64,000 bases of DNA from Leptodactylus fallax (GCA_947044405.1 CAMRHE010000351.1:1673001-1737000), one strand, 5' to 3'. Shown: positions 1-11,618, numbered from the stretch's first letter. The notes: generated from the letters alone by a model not told the origin. Numbers and translations: made by a program.

Positions 1-22
1 GCATCTCACTCATATCTATATA

Positions 23-149
23 CAGTGACCTCTCCAAAAGACCACCTCTTTGAGAAGACCACCTCCTTATCAAGACCACATTTTCTGTGACGATTTTCAG
101 TTTTCCACCTCTATAGAAGTTGGGTAGTCATCTCAAAGAGGTTTTACTG
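23..149. mobile_element. Short pogo/Tigger-like MITE
   Basis: Begins CAGTGACCTCTCC and ends with the inverted form GGTTTTACTG, with TA on both sides (21-22 and 150-151). The ends pair imperfectly over about 30 bases. A CAGT-AACCTCT start and a TA duplication are typical of pogo/Tigger elements of the Tc1/mariner superfamily. It has no coding capacity. The family name is inferred from the terminus alone. Confidence 0.6.
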
Positions 150-151
150 TA

Positions 152-953
152 TCTTTCTCATCTCTAACTACATATCTCACTCATCTACCTATATATCCAT
201 CTTACAGTATATCCCTCTATCAATCTATCTATCTATCTAATATCAATTTTATGTTTCTATATTTGTATATTTCTGATACCTTTCTCTCATCATACTCTCT
301 TGACTTTATTCTCATAGTTATTAATCTATATCTGTCAGTCTATCCACAGTATGTATATTCATCCTATATACACTCCCCCAGTATATGCTCCCCCTGTGGG
401 TCAGGGTCATATCTTTTGTTAGTAGTATTGGATTCTTATTCATGTTGTCTTATTTACCCTCCTGATTTTGCCCATAAAATACTGGATGAGAAGTGTTGGG
501 TGTACAAACATGTTGGGAGGACAATTTATAATTTATCTCTCCACGCAGTGCCTGGGGCCGCAGCCACTGTAAATATAGCTTTCTATACATCTATTCTCTT
601 GTACTGCTGCAGAACAGACTGCTTACTAGGCATTATTGTAATCTAAAGTCAAACCAACACCGGCTTAGAAATGTGCTGTGTAGCGTAAACCTACAACCTT
701 CCATTTATAGAAAAAAAAAAGCCTCTGGCTATATATTTTTTCAGAATGTTTTTTGTAAATACTTTGCATTATTTGTATCTGCAATATTCCAATATTTCAG
801 TTTTTACACTTGCTCTGGTGCACACACAATAGGCTGACACTTATTGTCAGCTTGTCAGCTTTGCTGTGTAGACTGGGACAGATCCCTTGACACACATAGG
901 TCTCTATGAGAAGGAAACTGTACAGCATCACTACCCAGAGACTGTATTAGACT
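152..953. other. Unassigned AT-rich stretch
   Basis: Holds loose TATC-type repeats at about 165-245 and an A-run near 708. An open frame at 251-646 is low-complexity (Tyr/Ser/Leu-rich), has no recognisable domain and is not called a gene. Confidence 0.5.
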
Positions 954-1438
954 AATAAAGGCGTTGTCCAAGACTATAATAATGACCTCCACTTCTTCTT
1001 CTCAGGCCAGTGACATTACATCTATTGGTCACATGGCCATGCTGCAGCTCAGTCCCATTTGATGGAGTGGGGATGAGCTGCAATACCAAGCACAGCCATT
1101 ATAAAATGTGTGCCACTGTGCTTGCCAATAAATAACACAGGCTAATACAACTTCTCTAATAAAAGGGCACTTTGTACTGTCTTCTACTATATGTAACAGA
1201 AAAGACAATCACTGGCACCCTCACCGATCAGCTGTCCTCTGCAGCTGATATACAGAGAACGGAGCAGGAAGCAGACAGCTCCATTCTCTGCAGTTTGGCT
1301 CTCTTCCAAGTGAATCAGAACTGATCTGCAGTACCTGTTCTGACCACTACATTGAGAATGGAGCTGTCCGCTTCCTGCTCCATTATCAGCTGCAGAGGAC
1401 AGCTAATCATTGGGTGGGGGGGGTGGATGTCCCCTTAG
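954..1438. mobile_element. Degenerate T2-like MITE with central hairpin
   Basis: The left end TAAAGGCGTTGTCC matches the inverted right end GGATGTCCCCTTA, a decayed form of the TTAAAGGGG termini seen elsewhere here. Inside, 1229-1285 pairs with 1350-1405 (CTGTCCTCTGCAGCTGAT against ATCAGCTGCAGAGGACAG). The interior phrase GCAGGAAGCAGACAGC recurs in other MITEs of the window, near 7280 for example. Confidence 0.6.
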
Positions 1439-1439
1439 G

Positions 1440-2386
1440 ATAGTTCAGCAATATTTTTAGCCCAGAAAACCTCTTTTACCCTTTCCCAACATCCGCCAAA
1501 GGGTTTAACCCCTTCCTGGCGAAGCCATTTTTCGATTTTCAATTGAACTTTGCTACATGCATATATTAAAGTAAAAGCCTTATCCCCAGTGATCCGCAAT
1601 GTTACATTATATTGATGGAAATTATTTGACAGATTTAAGGTATAAAATCTGGGATTCTGGTCAGGGGAAGACTGATCCCATTTATCTGTAAGAAATCTTG
1701 AGTTATTCTTCAAAGACTTCAGAGCCACTTAATAATAGAGTCTCATTGATGATAGAAGTCACTGTATATGACAATGCTATGAATAGAAGCCGAGCTATGA
1801 CAACCTCTCGTGGTAACATCCTATAAAAAGCAATTCTGGAAAGGCATTGATAGTCTACTTTCCCTTACTTGCAGAATATTAAGAATGTGCGAGCCTAGAC
1901 CTAAATAAGTCATTGCCCTTAAGAAGATCATAAGAGTTCAAAGGCTGGAGCTGGAAGTCCTGGGGAAACTGGAGAAACACAGGAATAGTAAAGCTTTAGG
2001 AAAAGATAGAATATAAGAAATAGTTATAATTCATGGTATGATTCCTATTGCGCTCCATTTTGCTTGAATGCATCTTATAGTATTTTGTGTCTTCAGTTCC
2101 TATGTGAACCTATATGTTTTCATGGTTACAGACTACTGAAAATGCAAACAAAGCTTTATTTAAAAAGGCAATCTAGCTTCTTCCCAGAGTGTAAATACTA
2201 CCCTCAATGCCTCAACTACAGTATGTGGTCTGTGCCAAACCAGGGAAGCCATGAGTTACTTCTGGCAGTCTGGCCTGTATTCCCACACTACAGAGGTGGT
2301 TGCAATATTGCTCTTGGAGGGATAGCACAAAGTCCAAGTTGGCCAAATCAATTATTGTAATGTGTGGCAAGACCTGTATATCTACA
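1440..2386. other. Unassigned stretch
   Basis: No repeat family or gene recognised. The open frames at 1435-1728 (minus) and 2064-2360 (plus) show no familiar domain and no splice context that would support exons. Confidence 0.45.
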
Positions 2387-2387
2387 G

Positions 2388-2422
<35 letters not shown>

Positions 2423-2560
2423 GTATCTATATATCCATCCATCCATTTATCTATCTCATATCTATCTACCTACCTATCTATATATATATCTATCGAAACG
2501 ATACTCTTGGAATAAACCCACACCTATTTTTATCACTACCTTGGAGTGCTGCCTGCTTTG

Positions 2561-2608
<48 letters not shown>
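2387..2608. repeat. (TATC)n microsatellite, two blocks
   Basis: Imperfect TATC/TACC/TATA arrays at about 2387-2494, then a purer TATC block at 2561-2608, with about 65 bases of unique sequence between them. The tyrosine/serine/leucine/isoleucine-rich frames across it are artefacts of the repeat. Confidence 0.95.
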
Positions 2609-2714
2609 ACAAATGCAAAAATTGCAGCAGCATTCTGTACACAGCACTAGGGCATATAAAGAAAGAGATCAAAATGACATTACTACTATTGTTAAAATCA
2701 ACTAATATGATCTA

Positions 2715-4290
2715 CAGTGGGGAAAAAAAGTATTTAGTCAGCCACCAATTGTGCAAGTTCTCCCATTTACAAATATGAGGCCGGCCTGTAATTATAGGTA
2801 GACCTCAACTATGAGAGACAAAATGAGAAAACAAATCCAGAAAATCACATTGTCTGATTTTTAAAGAATTTATTTGCAAATTATGGTGGAAAATAAGTAT
2901 TTGGTCACCTACAAACAAGCAAGATTTCTGGCTCTCAAAGACCTGTAACTTCTTCTTTAAGAGGCCCCTCTGTCCTCCACTCATTACCTGTAGTAATGGC
3001 TCCTGTTTGACATTGTTATCCGTATAAAAGACACCTGTCCACAACCTCAAACAGTCACACTCCAAACTCCACTATGGTGAAGACCAAAGAGCTGTGGAAG
3101 GACACCAGAAACAAAATTGTAGACCTGCACCAGGCTGGGAAGACTGAATCTGCAATAGGCAAGCAGCTTGGTGTGAAGAAATCACCTGTGGGAGCAATAA
3201 TTAGAAAATGGAAGACATACAAGACCACTGATAATCTCCCTCCATCAGGGGCTCCACGCAAGATCTCACCCCGTGGGGTCAAAATGATCACAAGAACAGT
3301 GAGCAAAAATCCCAGAACCACACGGGGGGAACTAGTGACTGACCTGCAGAAAGCTGGGACTAACATAACAAAGGCTACCGTCAGTAACACACTACACCGC
3401 CAGGGACTCAGATCCTGCAGTGCCAGACGTGTGTCCCCCTGCTTAAGCCAGTCCATATCTGGGCCCGTCTGAAGTTTGCTAGAGAGCATTTGGATGTTCC
3501 AGAAGAGTATTGGGAGAATGTCATATGGTCAGATGAAACCAAAGTAGAACTGTTTGGTAGAAACACAACTGGTCGTGTTTGGAGGAAAGTGAATGCTGAG
3601 TTGCAGACAAAGAACACCATACCTACTGTGAAGCATGGGGGTGGCAACATCATGCTTTGGGGCTGTTTCTCTGCAAAGGGACCAGGACGACTGATCCGTG
3701 TACATGAAAGAATGAATGGGGCCATGTATCGTGAGATTTTGAGTGCAAACCTCCTTCCATCAGCAAGGGCTTTGAAGATGAAACGTGGCTGGGTCTTTCA
3801 GCATGACAATGATCCCAAGCACACCGCCAGGGCAACGAAGGAGCGGCTTCGTAAGAAGCATTTCAAGGTCCTGGAGTGGCCTAGCCAGTCTCCAGATCTC
3901 AACCCCATAGAAAACCTTTGGAGGGAGTTGAAAGTCTATGTTGCCCAACGACAGCCCCAAAACCTCACTGCTCTAGAGGAGATCTGCAGGGAGGAATGGG
4001 CCAACATACCAGCAACAGTGTGTGCCAACCTTGTGAAGACTTACAGAAACAAAGGATATATAACAAAGTATTGAGATGAACTTTTGTTATTAACCAAATA
4101 CTTATTTTCCACCATAATTTGCAAATAAATTCTTTAAAAATCAGACAATGTGATTTTCTGGATTTGTTTTCTCATTTTGTCTCTCATAGTTGAGGTCTGC
4201 CTATGATGGGAATTACAGGCCTGCCTCATCTTTTTAAGTGGGAGAACTTGCACAATTGGTGGCTGACTAAATACTTTTTTTTCCCCACTG
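2715..4290 (+). mobile_element. Tc1-type DNA transposon, full length, about 1.58 kb
   Basis: Bounded by TA at 2713-2714 and 4291-4292. The terminal inverted repeats are about 200 bp: CAGTGGGGAAAAAAAGTATT at the left and its complement at 4271-4290. An inner copy of the terminus (AAAATAAGTATTTGGTCACC, about 2890) lies inside each repeat, so this is the IR/DR layout used by Sleeping Beauty-like Tc1 elements. The two ends are very similar, which suggests fairly recent activity. It carries one transposase gene with a frameshift. Confidence 0.97.
3074..4074 (+). pseudogene. Tc1 transposase with one frameshift
   Basis: Cut-and-paste transposase of the Tc1 family (DD34E), usual length about 340 residues. 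The first 125 or so codons hold the two helix-turn-helix DNA-binding regions ([20 protein letters not shown], then [13 protein letters not shown]), with a weakened GRPR-like linker (SGAPRKIS). The frame breaks at about 3433-3439, beside a run of five C, consistent with loss of one base. The second frame continues to the stop at 4074 and holds the catalytic triad: D in [12 protein letters not shown] in [10 protein letters not shown] and E in DLNPIENLW, with exactly 34 residues between the second D and the E. It ends GYITKY. The only lesion I see is the frameshift. Confidence 0.95.
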
Positions 4291-4452
4291 TATAAACTAC
4301 ACATAAAAGTTACAGGTTCTTCGTTATACATATTTGATCAAACAGTAAGAAGACCTGTACCTACCCAACAAGGTGACCTCATTCAGATGGGACCCTACAC
4401 TAAATAAACATACCTCTCTTGGACCCAGAATAGGTCTACAATGTGAATACAG

Positions 4453-4453
4453 G

Positions 4454-4492
<39 letters not shown>

Positions 4493-4556
4493 CTCTATCT
4501 ATCTATCTATCTATCTATCATCTATCTCATATCTATCTATCTCATATCTATCTAGC
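4453..4556. repeat. (TATC)n microsatellite
   Basis: About 100 bases of TATC units with a few TCTC and TCATATC interruptions. It starts about 160 bases beyond the Tc1 element. The isoleucine/tyrosine/leucine/serine frames here are artefacts. Confidence 0.95.
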
Positions 4557-5104
4557 TACCATCTCTTGTTCTATCTAGTTCATTTATCTAGCTGTTTTAC
4601 TGTATCTATGATAGATACAGGATGTTGTGTGGGTATCACTTACATTGTGTAATCCCTTACATACAGTACTGTGCATATACATTACACATACATCTACACT
4701 TTTCAGTATCTGCAGGGTAGGCTTTGACACCAGCCTGCGTCATTTCTCAGATTTGCTGCTTTCACAGTTTCCTCTGGATTTGTTTTCTGCCATGTTTCTG
4801 TCTCATGGTTGATCCTGTGAGGAGTGAATGGCGCGGTGACAATTTGCTGCATCATCAGATCTGCTGAGATGAGTTTGCACATACATTGTTAATTTATATG
4901 TATATAAAAGCTCAGTTATCTCATTGCTAGGTGAGAAGATGCAGCTCTGCAAACAAGGCAGGATTTACTTCTCTTTAATAGTCCAATGTATTGTAATATT
5001 TGGCCACATTTCTAGGATTTTTTTATAATTACTGTATTTATACATTGCCCTTTTATATCTTTGAATGGGGGTTAAATACCAATTGTATAATGGAATAGAC
5101 AGGG
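4557..5104. other. Unassigned stretch
   Basis: No gene or clear repeat family. A short palindrome around TATCTATGATAGATA sits at about 4604-4618. Confidence 0.45.
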
Positions 5105-5330
5105 TTAAACTACGTTCACAGAGAGAGTCCGTCTGTAATTGTGGATGAAAAAGTCCTGCAAGCAGATAACAACAGATACCCCACGGACCCCATTATAGTC
5201 AGTGGGGTGCCTTGGGATTTGTTGTTGTCTGTCAATCGACGGATTCATCTTTATAGTTTAATCCATTCTTCTGTATCTGTGATGGACCAGAAGAACGGAT
5301 TGAACAATGCAGATGTGAACATAGCCTTAA
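5105..5330. mobile_element. TTAA-flanked MITE, TACGTTCACA type
   Basis: The left end TTAAACTACGTTCACAG pairs with the inverted right end TGTGAACATAGCCTTAA, and both ends carry TTAA. It is 226 bp with no coding capacity. Similar ends (GGC-ACGTTCACA) occur at about 6203-6423, 26500-26514 and 47385-48299, so this is a family in the window. Confidence 0.8.
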
Positions 5331-5478
5331 TTGATTATTACACCAAGACAGTAGTCTAAACTGGCAATGCACTAGTGGTTGTAGCCATTAGAAAGTTGGG
5401 TGTGGCAAATATCCGATGTGAACCAGTTAAGAGATGCCGGATCAGTCTGTGACTTGTCGTTGTAACCTATGATACTTA

Positions 5479-6042
5479 GAGATGAGCGAAGTTTTCAAAA
5501 ATTCGATTCAGCAACTTCACCTAATTTTACGATATTATTCTATTCGATCCAAATGAAATCGCGGCGAATAAACAGCTATTTCCTGTCTGTAGAGAACTGA
5601 GGTGGGCAGCAAAATGTCGGGACCCCTTTGATGCCGTGGTCATGTTTGACCACGGCATCCAAGGTGTTAAAACCCCCAATCGGTTTTGGAATAGGGTGTT
5701 AGCTGTCAGTTACAGTAACAGTTACAGCTAACACCCTGCTCCATAACCGATCGGGGTTTTAACACCTTGGATGCATCGGTCAAACATGCCATGGGCGCTC
5801 GCGAAGGGGTTAAAGGGCTGTGACATCACAAGGCTGGCTGCTGATTGGCTGCACACATGGCATTGTGGGTGATCCCTCGTTCCCAGAGTTCCTTGACCCA
5901 TGTCCTAACATGTACAGCAGCCATTTTGAACAAAATGCGATTCGTTACCACGAAGTGTGAGGAAATCCGGATTCGATGCGAATCGAATATTTCCTGACAT
6001 TCGGATCGAATTTCATTTCATCAGCTTCGATTCACTCATCTC
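5479..6042. mobile_element. MITE with GAGATGAG ends and a long internal palindrome
   Basis: Flanked by TA (5477-5478 and 6043-6044). The ends are GAGATGAGCGAA and the inverted TTCACTCATCTC. Centrally, 5662-5722 (GGTGTTAAAACCCCCAATCGG and on) pairs with about 5722-5769, and a second hairpin sits at 5633-5660 (GCCGTGGTCATG / CATGTTTGACCACGGC). The TA sites suggest the Tc1/mariner group. The element at 42194-42760 has related ends. Confidence 0.75.
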
Positions 6043-6200
6043 TAATGATAATGCTGTACAGAATGAAAACCTTCATAGAACATCCATGAAGGTCACGTTC
6101 CGAAAATCTGAAATCTCTAGTGTACGGTCATCGTAATGTATATAAATGTCTATCAGACACATCTGAGCCTTTTTGCACTTGTCACCTTTTTCACAGTTCT

Positions 6201-6426
6201 TTGGCCGCGTTCACATCTGTGCAGCTGTCTATGTTCTCCTGGGTCATTGCAGGACCGGAAAAATGGAAAAACAGTCCAATTATTCTGGTACAGATTCCGA
6301 GGGACTTGACTTTAATTGGTTCCGTCGGGTCTTTGACATCACCAGATGAAAAAGTTTGTTTGCAGAACCTTTTAGTCTGAGATTTCTTTCATACTCTTCA
6401 GAGACTCTGATGTGAACATAGCCTTA
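6201..6426. mobile_element. MITE, GTTCACATC type
   Basis: GGCCGCGTTCACATCTG at the left pairs with GATGTGAACATAGCC at the right. It is the same family as 5105-5330 but its TTAA sites are eroded. The reading frame inside is incidental. Confidence 0.65.
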
Positions 6427-6529
6427 TGATAAATAAGTCACTTTTCTCCAGATGAAGGAGCGCCCCCATGACTTTTGGGGATTTTGCATGGAACAGCTTT
6501 CACCTTTATTTTTTTGTATGGGCTATTAC

Positions 6530-6800
6530 TAAGATCCCCATGCCCCTTATCATGTTAGTTGCTCCTATTTGCAACCCTATGGTATGTTTATCGTGACCCA
6601 GTGCCCACAACTGAACTGCATATTCTAGATAGTGTAATACTAGTAATTTATAGAGTGGTGATATTACATCCCAGTACCCTGAGGCTTTGCCTATTGTAAT
6701 ACACAACAGTATCCTGTTGGCTGTAGAAGCAGCTTCCTGACATTGCATGCCGTCTATTAGTTTATGGTCTACCAATATTGTACACCCAAACCCTTGTGTG
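6530..6800 (-). pseudogene. CR1-type LINE ORF2 fragment (C-terminal part of the RT region)
   Basis: The minus strand encodes a decayed segment with the order expected near the end of CR1 ORF2: VDHKL, then QCQEAASTANRILLCI, then PLYKLLVLHYLEYAVQLWA, then MIRGMG. The LYK-LV--HLEY-VQ-W block is a hallmark of CR1/L2 LINEs. No catalytic YxDD remains in the fragment, and it cannot encode a working enzyme. The class is clear. The subfamily is not. Confidence 0.85.
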
Positions 6801-7144
6801 AGCTCCTTGTAGGGACAACTTCAGTATGCTTCAGCATGTATATCTTTATACGTGTCCTTCCTTATCTTTCCTCTTCCTCAAGATGACCAGCTTTAAACAA
6901 ATATAATTCCGCTGTACTCATGAGATTTCTATCCATACATATGTCTAGGTACGGTCACCCAGTGGTTGTGTTGTGAATTGGCCCATCGGGTTTTGCTAGT
7001 ATACTGTAATGTGTTGAATTTGTTTTGTGATAAATTAGATCTTTTAACCAAATTCAAGCAAAGGTAAAGGTGGACACATCTGTCAGTTCAATACAACAGT
7101 AATAGAACTTCAGTGATCTAGTAAAAAGACACATTTATTTAAGT

Positions 7145-7690
7145 TGAAGGGGTTTTACGAGTTAAAGATATTGATGATCTATCCTAAGGATACCCAAACC
7201 AGATTGGTGGAGCTCTGACTCCCATCATCCCCATCAAATAGCTGCTCTCAACAGCTGGTACATAGAGAAAGTAGCAGGAAGCAGACAGCGCTGTTGTCTG
7301 TCTAGTGGCCAGACCAGGTATTGCAGAACACCTACCATTCATCTGAATGGGACTTAAAGAGGTTGTGCCATTATGGACACTTATCCCTGTCCACTCGTAT
7401 ATTTCTCTATGGTGTCTTTGTAGGCAGGGAGCCCATGGGATTGCCCAGAAAGGTTCAACAGATCCAATCCAATTTGAATGAGAATGAATGGACTACATAA
7501 TGTATTAAAGGGCTCCACAGATCTGGCATTACTGATCTATATTTAGGATAGGCATTAATATTTATAGCCCAGAAAAGCCCTTTAATATGGTATGTTCATT
7601 CTCATTCAAATTGGATTGAATCTGTTGAACTTTACTGGGCAATCCCATGGGCTCCTCGCCTACAAAGACACCATAGAGAAATATTATTGG
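7145..7690. mobile_element. Nested foldback MITEs
   Basis: About 90 bases at 7401-7491 (ATTTCTCTATGGTGTCTTTG and on) are repeated inverted at 7593-7682, so this part could form a very long hairpin. It overlaps a second MITE whose ends are GAAGGGGTTTTAC (7145) and GCCCTTTAAT (about 7578). One insertion seems to have interrupted the other, but I cannot fix the order. Confidence 0.65.
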
Positions 7691-7738
7691 AGAGTATTGG
7701 ACTATTTTTCATGTTTTTTCATACCTTTTTCAGTCATC

Positions 7739-8143
7739 TTAAATGGGTTTTCCCAATAATGGCATAAATGTCTGATTGATGGGAGTCCAACTGCTGGTTC
7801 CCCAGCAATCTTGAGAAAAGGGGTCCACAAGTGCCTCCAAGTTCCTCAGATGAATAGACTGGTACATGTTGTCTAATGCCACTCCATTCACTTCTATGGG
7901 AATGCTATAGATAACTGTCAAATAGAGGCACACCAATGCTACATAAAGTGCTCAGGTGAACTTTCAGGGCTCCATTCTCCTGATCACTGGGGGTCCCTCT
8001 GGTTGCACTCCCAGTGGATGGACTCCCCATAATAATTTTGTCTGGTGAGGACAAAGAACCTGAGCCCAACACTGGATGAGACACTTATATTCTGTCCTAT
8101 AGATAGGGTATAAGTATGTATATATTGTGATAAACCCCCTTTG
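7739..8143. mobile_element. T2-like MITE
   Basis: The left end TTAAATGGGTTTTCCC pairs with the right end AAACCCCCTTTGA. Left TTAA is intact (7739-7742), right TTGA decayed. The interior has the AATGGGAGT-type and GGTCATC-type phrases shared by this MITE group. No coding capacity. Confidence 0.65.
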
Positions 8144-8144
8144 A

Positions 8145-8264
8145 GGCTAAGGCTCCATGTAGCAAAATATTTTGCTGTAACTGTAAAATGCAGAATTTTT
8201 TGCACAGCAGCCAAAAGCTGCTATATATCTATAGATATAGATAGATAGATATATAGATAGAGCC
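8145..8264. repeat. Truncated GGCTAAGGC-type repeat ending in (GATA)n
   Basis: GAGGCTAAGGCTCCATGTAGC (8144 on) matches the start of the repeat at 8342-8679 but is cut off by a short TATC/GATA tract at 8224-8264. Confidence 0.6.
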
Positions 8265-8341
8265 ATATATCCAAAGTGATATTGATGACCTATACAACAG
8301 ATCATTTCTTTCTGTCCAGAATTTTAAGGTTGATGTTTAAA

Positions 8342-8679
8342 GCTAAGGCCCCACGTAGCGTCCAACGCATTGCGGTTGTTCCTGCAGAGATTTTAACAGT
8401 TTTAACAGTTAGTTTTCCTCTGCGGACTTTCTGCTTCCATTATAACTATAGGGAAACCACTGGCGCCTCTGTAGGTATAATTGACATGCCGTGATTTAGA
8501 AAACTGCGACAGTTTTAGAAATCACAGCGTGTCCACACCTCGTATTTTACCGCACTGTGGGGATGGGATTCGCTAGAATCCCATCCACTACACAGTGACT
8601 GTAAAACATTGCATTTTTTCTGCAGCATTTCTGACCGGGGCAAACTGCAGCATTTATGCCACGTGGGGCCCCAGCCTAA
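8342..8679. mobile_element. MITE, GCTAAGGCCCCACGTAG family
   Basis: Starts GCTAAGGCCCCACGTAG and ends with the inverted CACGTGGGGCCCCAGCCTAAG. The centre has CTTTCTGCTTCCATTATAAC and then GGTATAATTGACATGC. Two further copies lie at 38160-38441 and from 63702 to the window end. Confidence 0.75.
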
Positions 8680-9011
8680 GGGGGTTTTATAGGCATATAA
8701 TATTCATGACCTATCCTCTGCTGATCGGCTATTCTCAGCAGGTGCTAAGCAGAGAACAGATCTGGATGCAGATAGCTCTGTTCTCTGTGTAGTTGCTGTG
8801 CTGGATTACTGCAGCTCAGCTCCTATAACAGTGAATGGAAGCTAAGCTGCAGTAACTCAGCATGGCCGCTACACAAAGAACAGAGATATCCACTTGCACT
8901 GTTTGCTGTATTACAGCTACTCAGATTATTAGCATGGGTGTTGGACTCCCACTAATCTAATATTAATGACTTATACTAAGGACAGATCATCAATATCATT
9001 TGCCCTTTTAA
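8676..9011. mobile_element. T2-like MITE
   Basis: Starts CTAAGGGGGTTTTATAGG, ends TTTGCCCTTTTAAG. GACCTATCC near the left end and GGACAGATCATCAATATC near the right give the inverted TCATCAATAT/ATATTCATGA arms typical of this group. It sits directly against the preceding MITE. Confidence 0.65.
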
Positions 9012-9014
9012 GCC

Positions 9015-9690
9015 TCAATATTAGAATTCTAGGCAGAAAAAAAATCACATGATGAAGAATACATGATCCACTGCAGCTGTGTAAGCTGTACAAAGTCATC
9101 AATGGACAGGAATCCAAATGCAAGTAAGCAGTAATGAATGGACATTTATACCCATTGGCTGGCGCACTGTACGGTATACATGGCTGATGTGAGTAGTCAT
9201 ACAGCTTACAAACCATCCAGTCTATATTTGTTTGTGCTCCTTTTAACTCCTCCTTACATCATCTTGGTTTAGTTATGACCCTTGTTTTACTATTTGACCT
9301 TGCCTGAACTCTTAGTACAGAATTTTACACTTCTTCTCATTATCAACTAATTTCCCATGACTGCAGTTTCCTGACCTGCTGCCCCCATCCAGTCCCCTGT
9401 AACCTATTGTATCTGTCTTGTGGTGGCTTATTGCTTTTCAGACATTAGGTCAGCAATAATTGCAGTATGCAGCCATAATACAGAACGCCTAATATTCTAT
9501 AGGACCCTTGGGCACCTTCCTATGCATCCATTTTCACACAGACACTTACAGTTTTTTTATGCCAGACCACATGTAGCTAGCATCACTGGATGGCTACATT
9601 GGATGGTAATAATTCAAGGGTAGAATAACTCAATAACATAATGCTGTACCATGTAGGGTATTGGGGCACACAGGTATGGAGGGATGCTAC
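9015..9690. other. Unassigned stretch
   Basis: No gene, transposon terminus or tandem repeat recognised. Confidence 0.4.
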
Positions 9691-9694
9691 ATGC

Positions 9695-9764
9695 CCCCGG
9701 TAGGGTAACATAGTAACATAGCTAGTACAACTAAAAAAAGACATACTGTATGTCCATCAAGTTC
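9695..9764 (-). mobile_element. CR1-type LINE 3' end fragment
   Basis: AACATAGTAACATAG followed by AAAAAAGACATACTGTATGTCCATCAAGTTCTTATAAC resembles, on the minus strand, the last part of amphibian CR1-type LINEs (ACTTGATGGACA...CTTTTTT...TATGTTACTATGTTAC). It joins the 41-bp array directly. Assignment is from memory of the family. Confidence 0.6.
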
Positions 9765-11618
9765 TTATAACAGAGGACTCGGTACTGAACCCTGGGGTAC
9801 ACCACTTATATCAGAGGACCCAGCACTGACCCCTGGGGTACACCACTTATACCAGAGGACCCAGCACTGACCCCTGGGGTACACCACTTATATCAGAGGA
9901 CTCAGCACTGACCCCTGGGGTACACCACTTATATCAGAGGACCCAGCACTGACCCCTGGGGTACACCACTTATATCAGAGGACCCAGCACTGACCCCTGG
10001 GGTACACCACTTATATCAGAGGGCCCAGCACTGACCCCTGGGGTACACCACTTATACCAGAGGACCCAGCACTGACCCCTGGGGTACACCACATATACCA
10101 GAGGACCCAGCACTGACCCCTGGGGTACACCACTTATACCAGAGGACACGGCACTGAGCCCTGGGGTACACCACTTATACCAGAGGACCCAGCACTGACC
10201 CCTGGGGTACACCACTTATACCAGAGGACCCAGCACTGACCCCTGGGGTACACCGCTTATAGCAGAGGACCCAGCACTGAACCCTGGGGTACACCACTTA
10301 TACCAGAGGACCCAGCACTGACCTCTGGGGTACACCACTTATACCAGAGGACACGGCACTGACCCCTGGGGTACACCACTTATACCAGAGGACCCAGCAC
10401 TGATCCCTGGGGTACACCACTTATACCAGAGGACCCAGCACTGACCCCTGGGGTACACCACTTATACCAGAGGACCCAGCACTGAACCCTGGGGTACACC
10501 ACTTATACCAGAGGACCCAGCACTGACCCCTGGGGTACGCCACTTATTCCAGAGGACCCAGCACTGAGCCCTGGGGTACACCACTTATACCAGAGGACCC
10601 AGCACTGACCCCTGGGGTACACCACTTATACCAGAGGACCCAGCACTGACCCCTGGGGTACACCGCTTATAGCAGAGGACCCAGCACTGAACCCTGGGGT
10701 ACACCACTTATACCAGAGGACCCAGCACTGACCTCTGGGGTACACCACTTATACCAGAGGACCCAGCACTGATCCCTGGGGTACACCACTTATACCAGAG
10801 GACCCAGCACTGACCCCTGGGGTACACCACTTATACCAGAGGACCCAGCACTGAACCAGAGGACCCAGCACTGACCCCTGGGGTACACCGCTTATAGCAG
10901 AGGACCCAGCACTGAACCCTGGGGTACACCACTTATAACAGAGGACCCAGTACTGACCCCTGGGGTACACCACTTATACCAGAGGGCCCGGCACTGAACC
11001 CTGGGGTACACCACTTATACCAGAGGACCCAGCACTGAACCCTGGGGTACACCACTTATACCAGAGGACCCAGCACTGACCCCTGGGGTACACCACTTAT
11101 ACCAGAGGACCCAGCACTGAACCCTGGGGTACACCACTTATACCAGAGGACCCAGCACTGAACCCTGGGGTACACCACTTATACCAGAGGACCCAGCACT
11201 GACCCCTGGGGTACACCGCTTATAGCAGAGGACCCAGCACTGAACCCTGGGGTACACCACTTATAACAGAGGACCCAGTACTGACCCCTGGGGTACACCA
11301 CTTATACCAGAGGGCCCGGCACTGAACCCTGGGGTACACCACTTATACCAGAGGACCCAGCACTGACCCCTGGGGTACACCACTTATACCAGAGGACACG
11401 GCACTGAACCCTGGGGTACACCACTTATACCAGAGGACCCAGCACTGACCCCTGGGGTACACCACATATACCAGAGGACACGGCACTGACCCCTGGGGTA
11501 CACCACTTATACCAGAGGACCCAGCACTGACCCCTGGGGTACACCACATATACCAGAGGACACGGCACTGACCCCTGGGGTACACCACTTATACCAGAGG
11601 ACCCAGCACTGACCCCTG
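9765..11618. repeat. 41-bp minisatellite, about 45 copies, derived from a LINE RT motif
   Basis: Unit (plus strand) about CAGAGGACCCAGCACTGACCCCTGGGGTACACCACTTATAC, period 41 (GTACACCAC at 9961 and 10002). On the minus strand it reads GVPQGSVLGPLV, the conserved block in CR1/L2-type reverse transcriptases. Variant units recur at multiples of 41: CACCGCTTATAGC at 10251 and 10661 (410 apart), then at 10886 and 11214 (328 apart), so there is higher-order structure. One shortened unit lies near 10850. Because 41 is not a multiple of 3, frames cycle from unit to unit, and the open frames are not genes. Confidence 0.95.

Noticed and set aside
2300..2778. Overlapping open frames rich in Tyr-Leu-Ser-Ile
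   Set aside because: They are translations of the TATC microsatellite.
3055..3489. A 144-codon minus-strand open frame
   Set aside because: It is antisense to the Tc1 transposase and has no domain of its own.
9970..11588. Minus-strand open frames rich in GVPQGSVLGPL, apparent repeat proteins
   Set aside because: They are by-products of the 41-bp array. Frames cycle because 41 is not a multiple of 3, and start and stop codons are arbitrary.
9765..11618. Regular direct repeats suggesting a CRISPR array
   Set aside because: Units are contiguous with no unique spacers, and the genome is eukaryotic.
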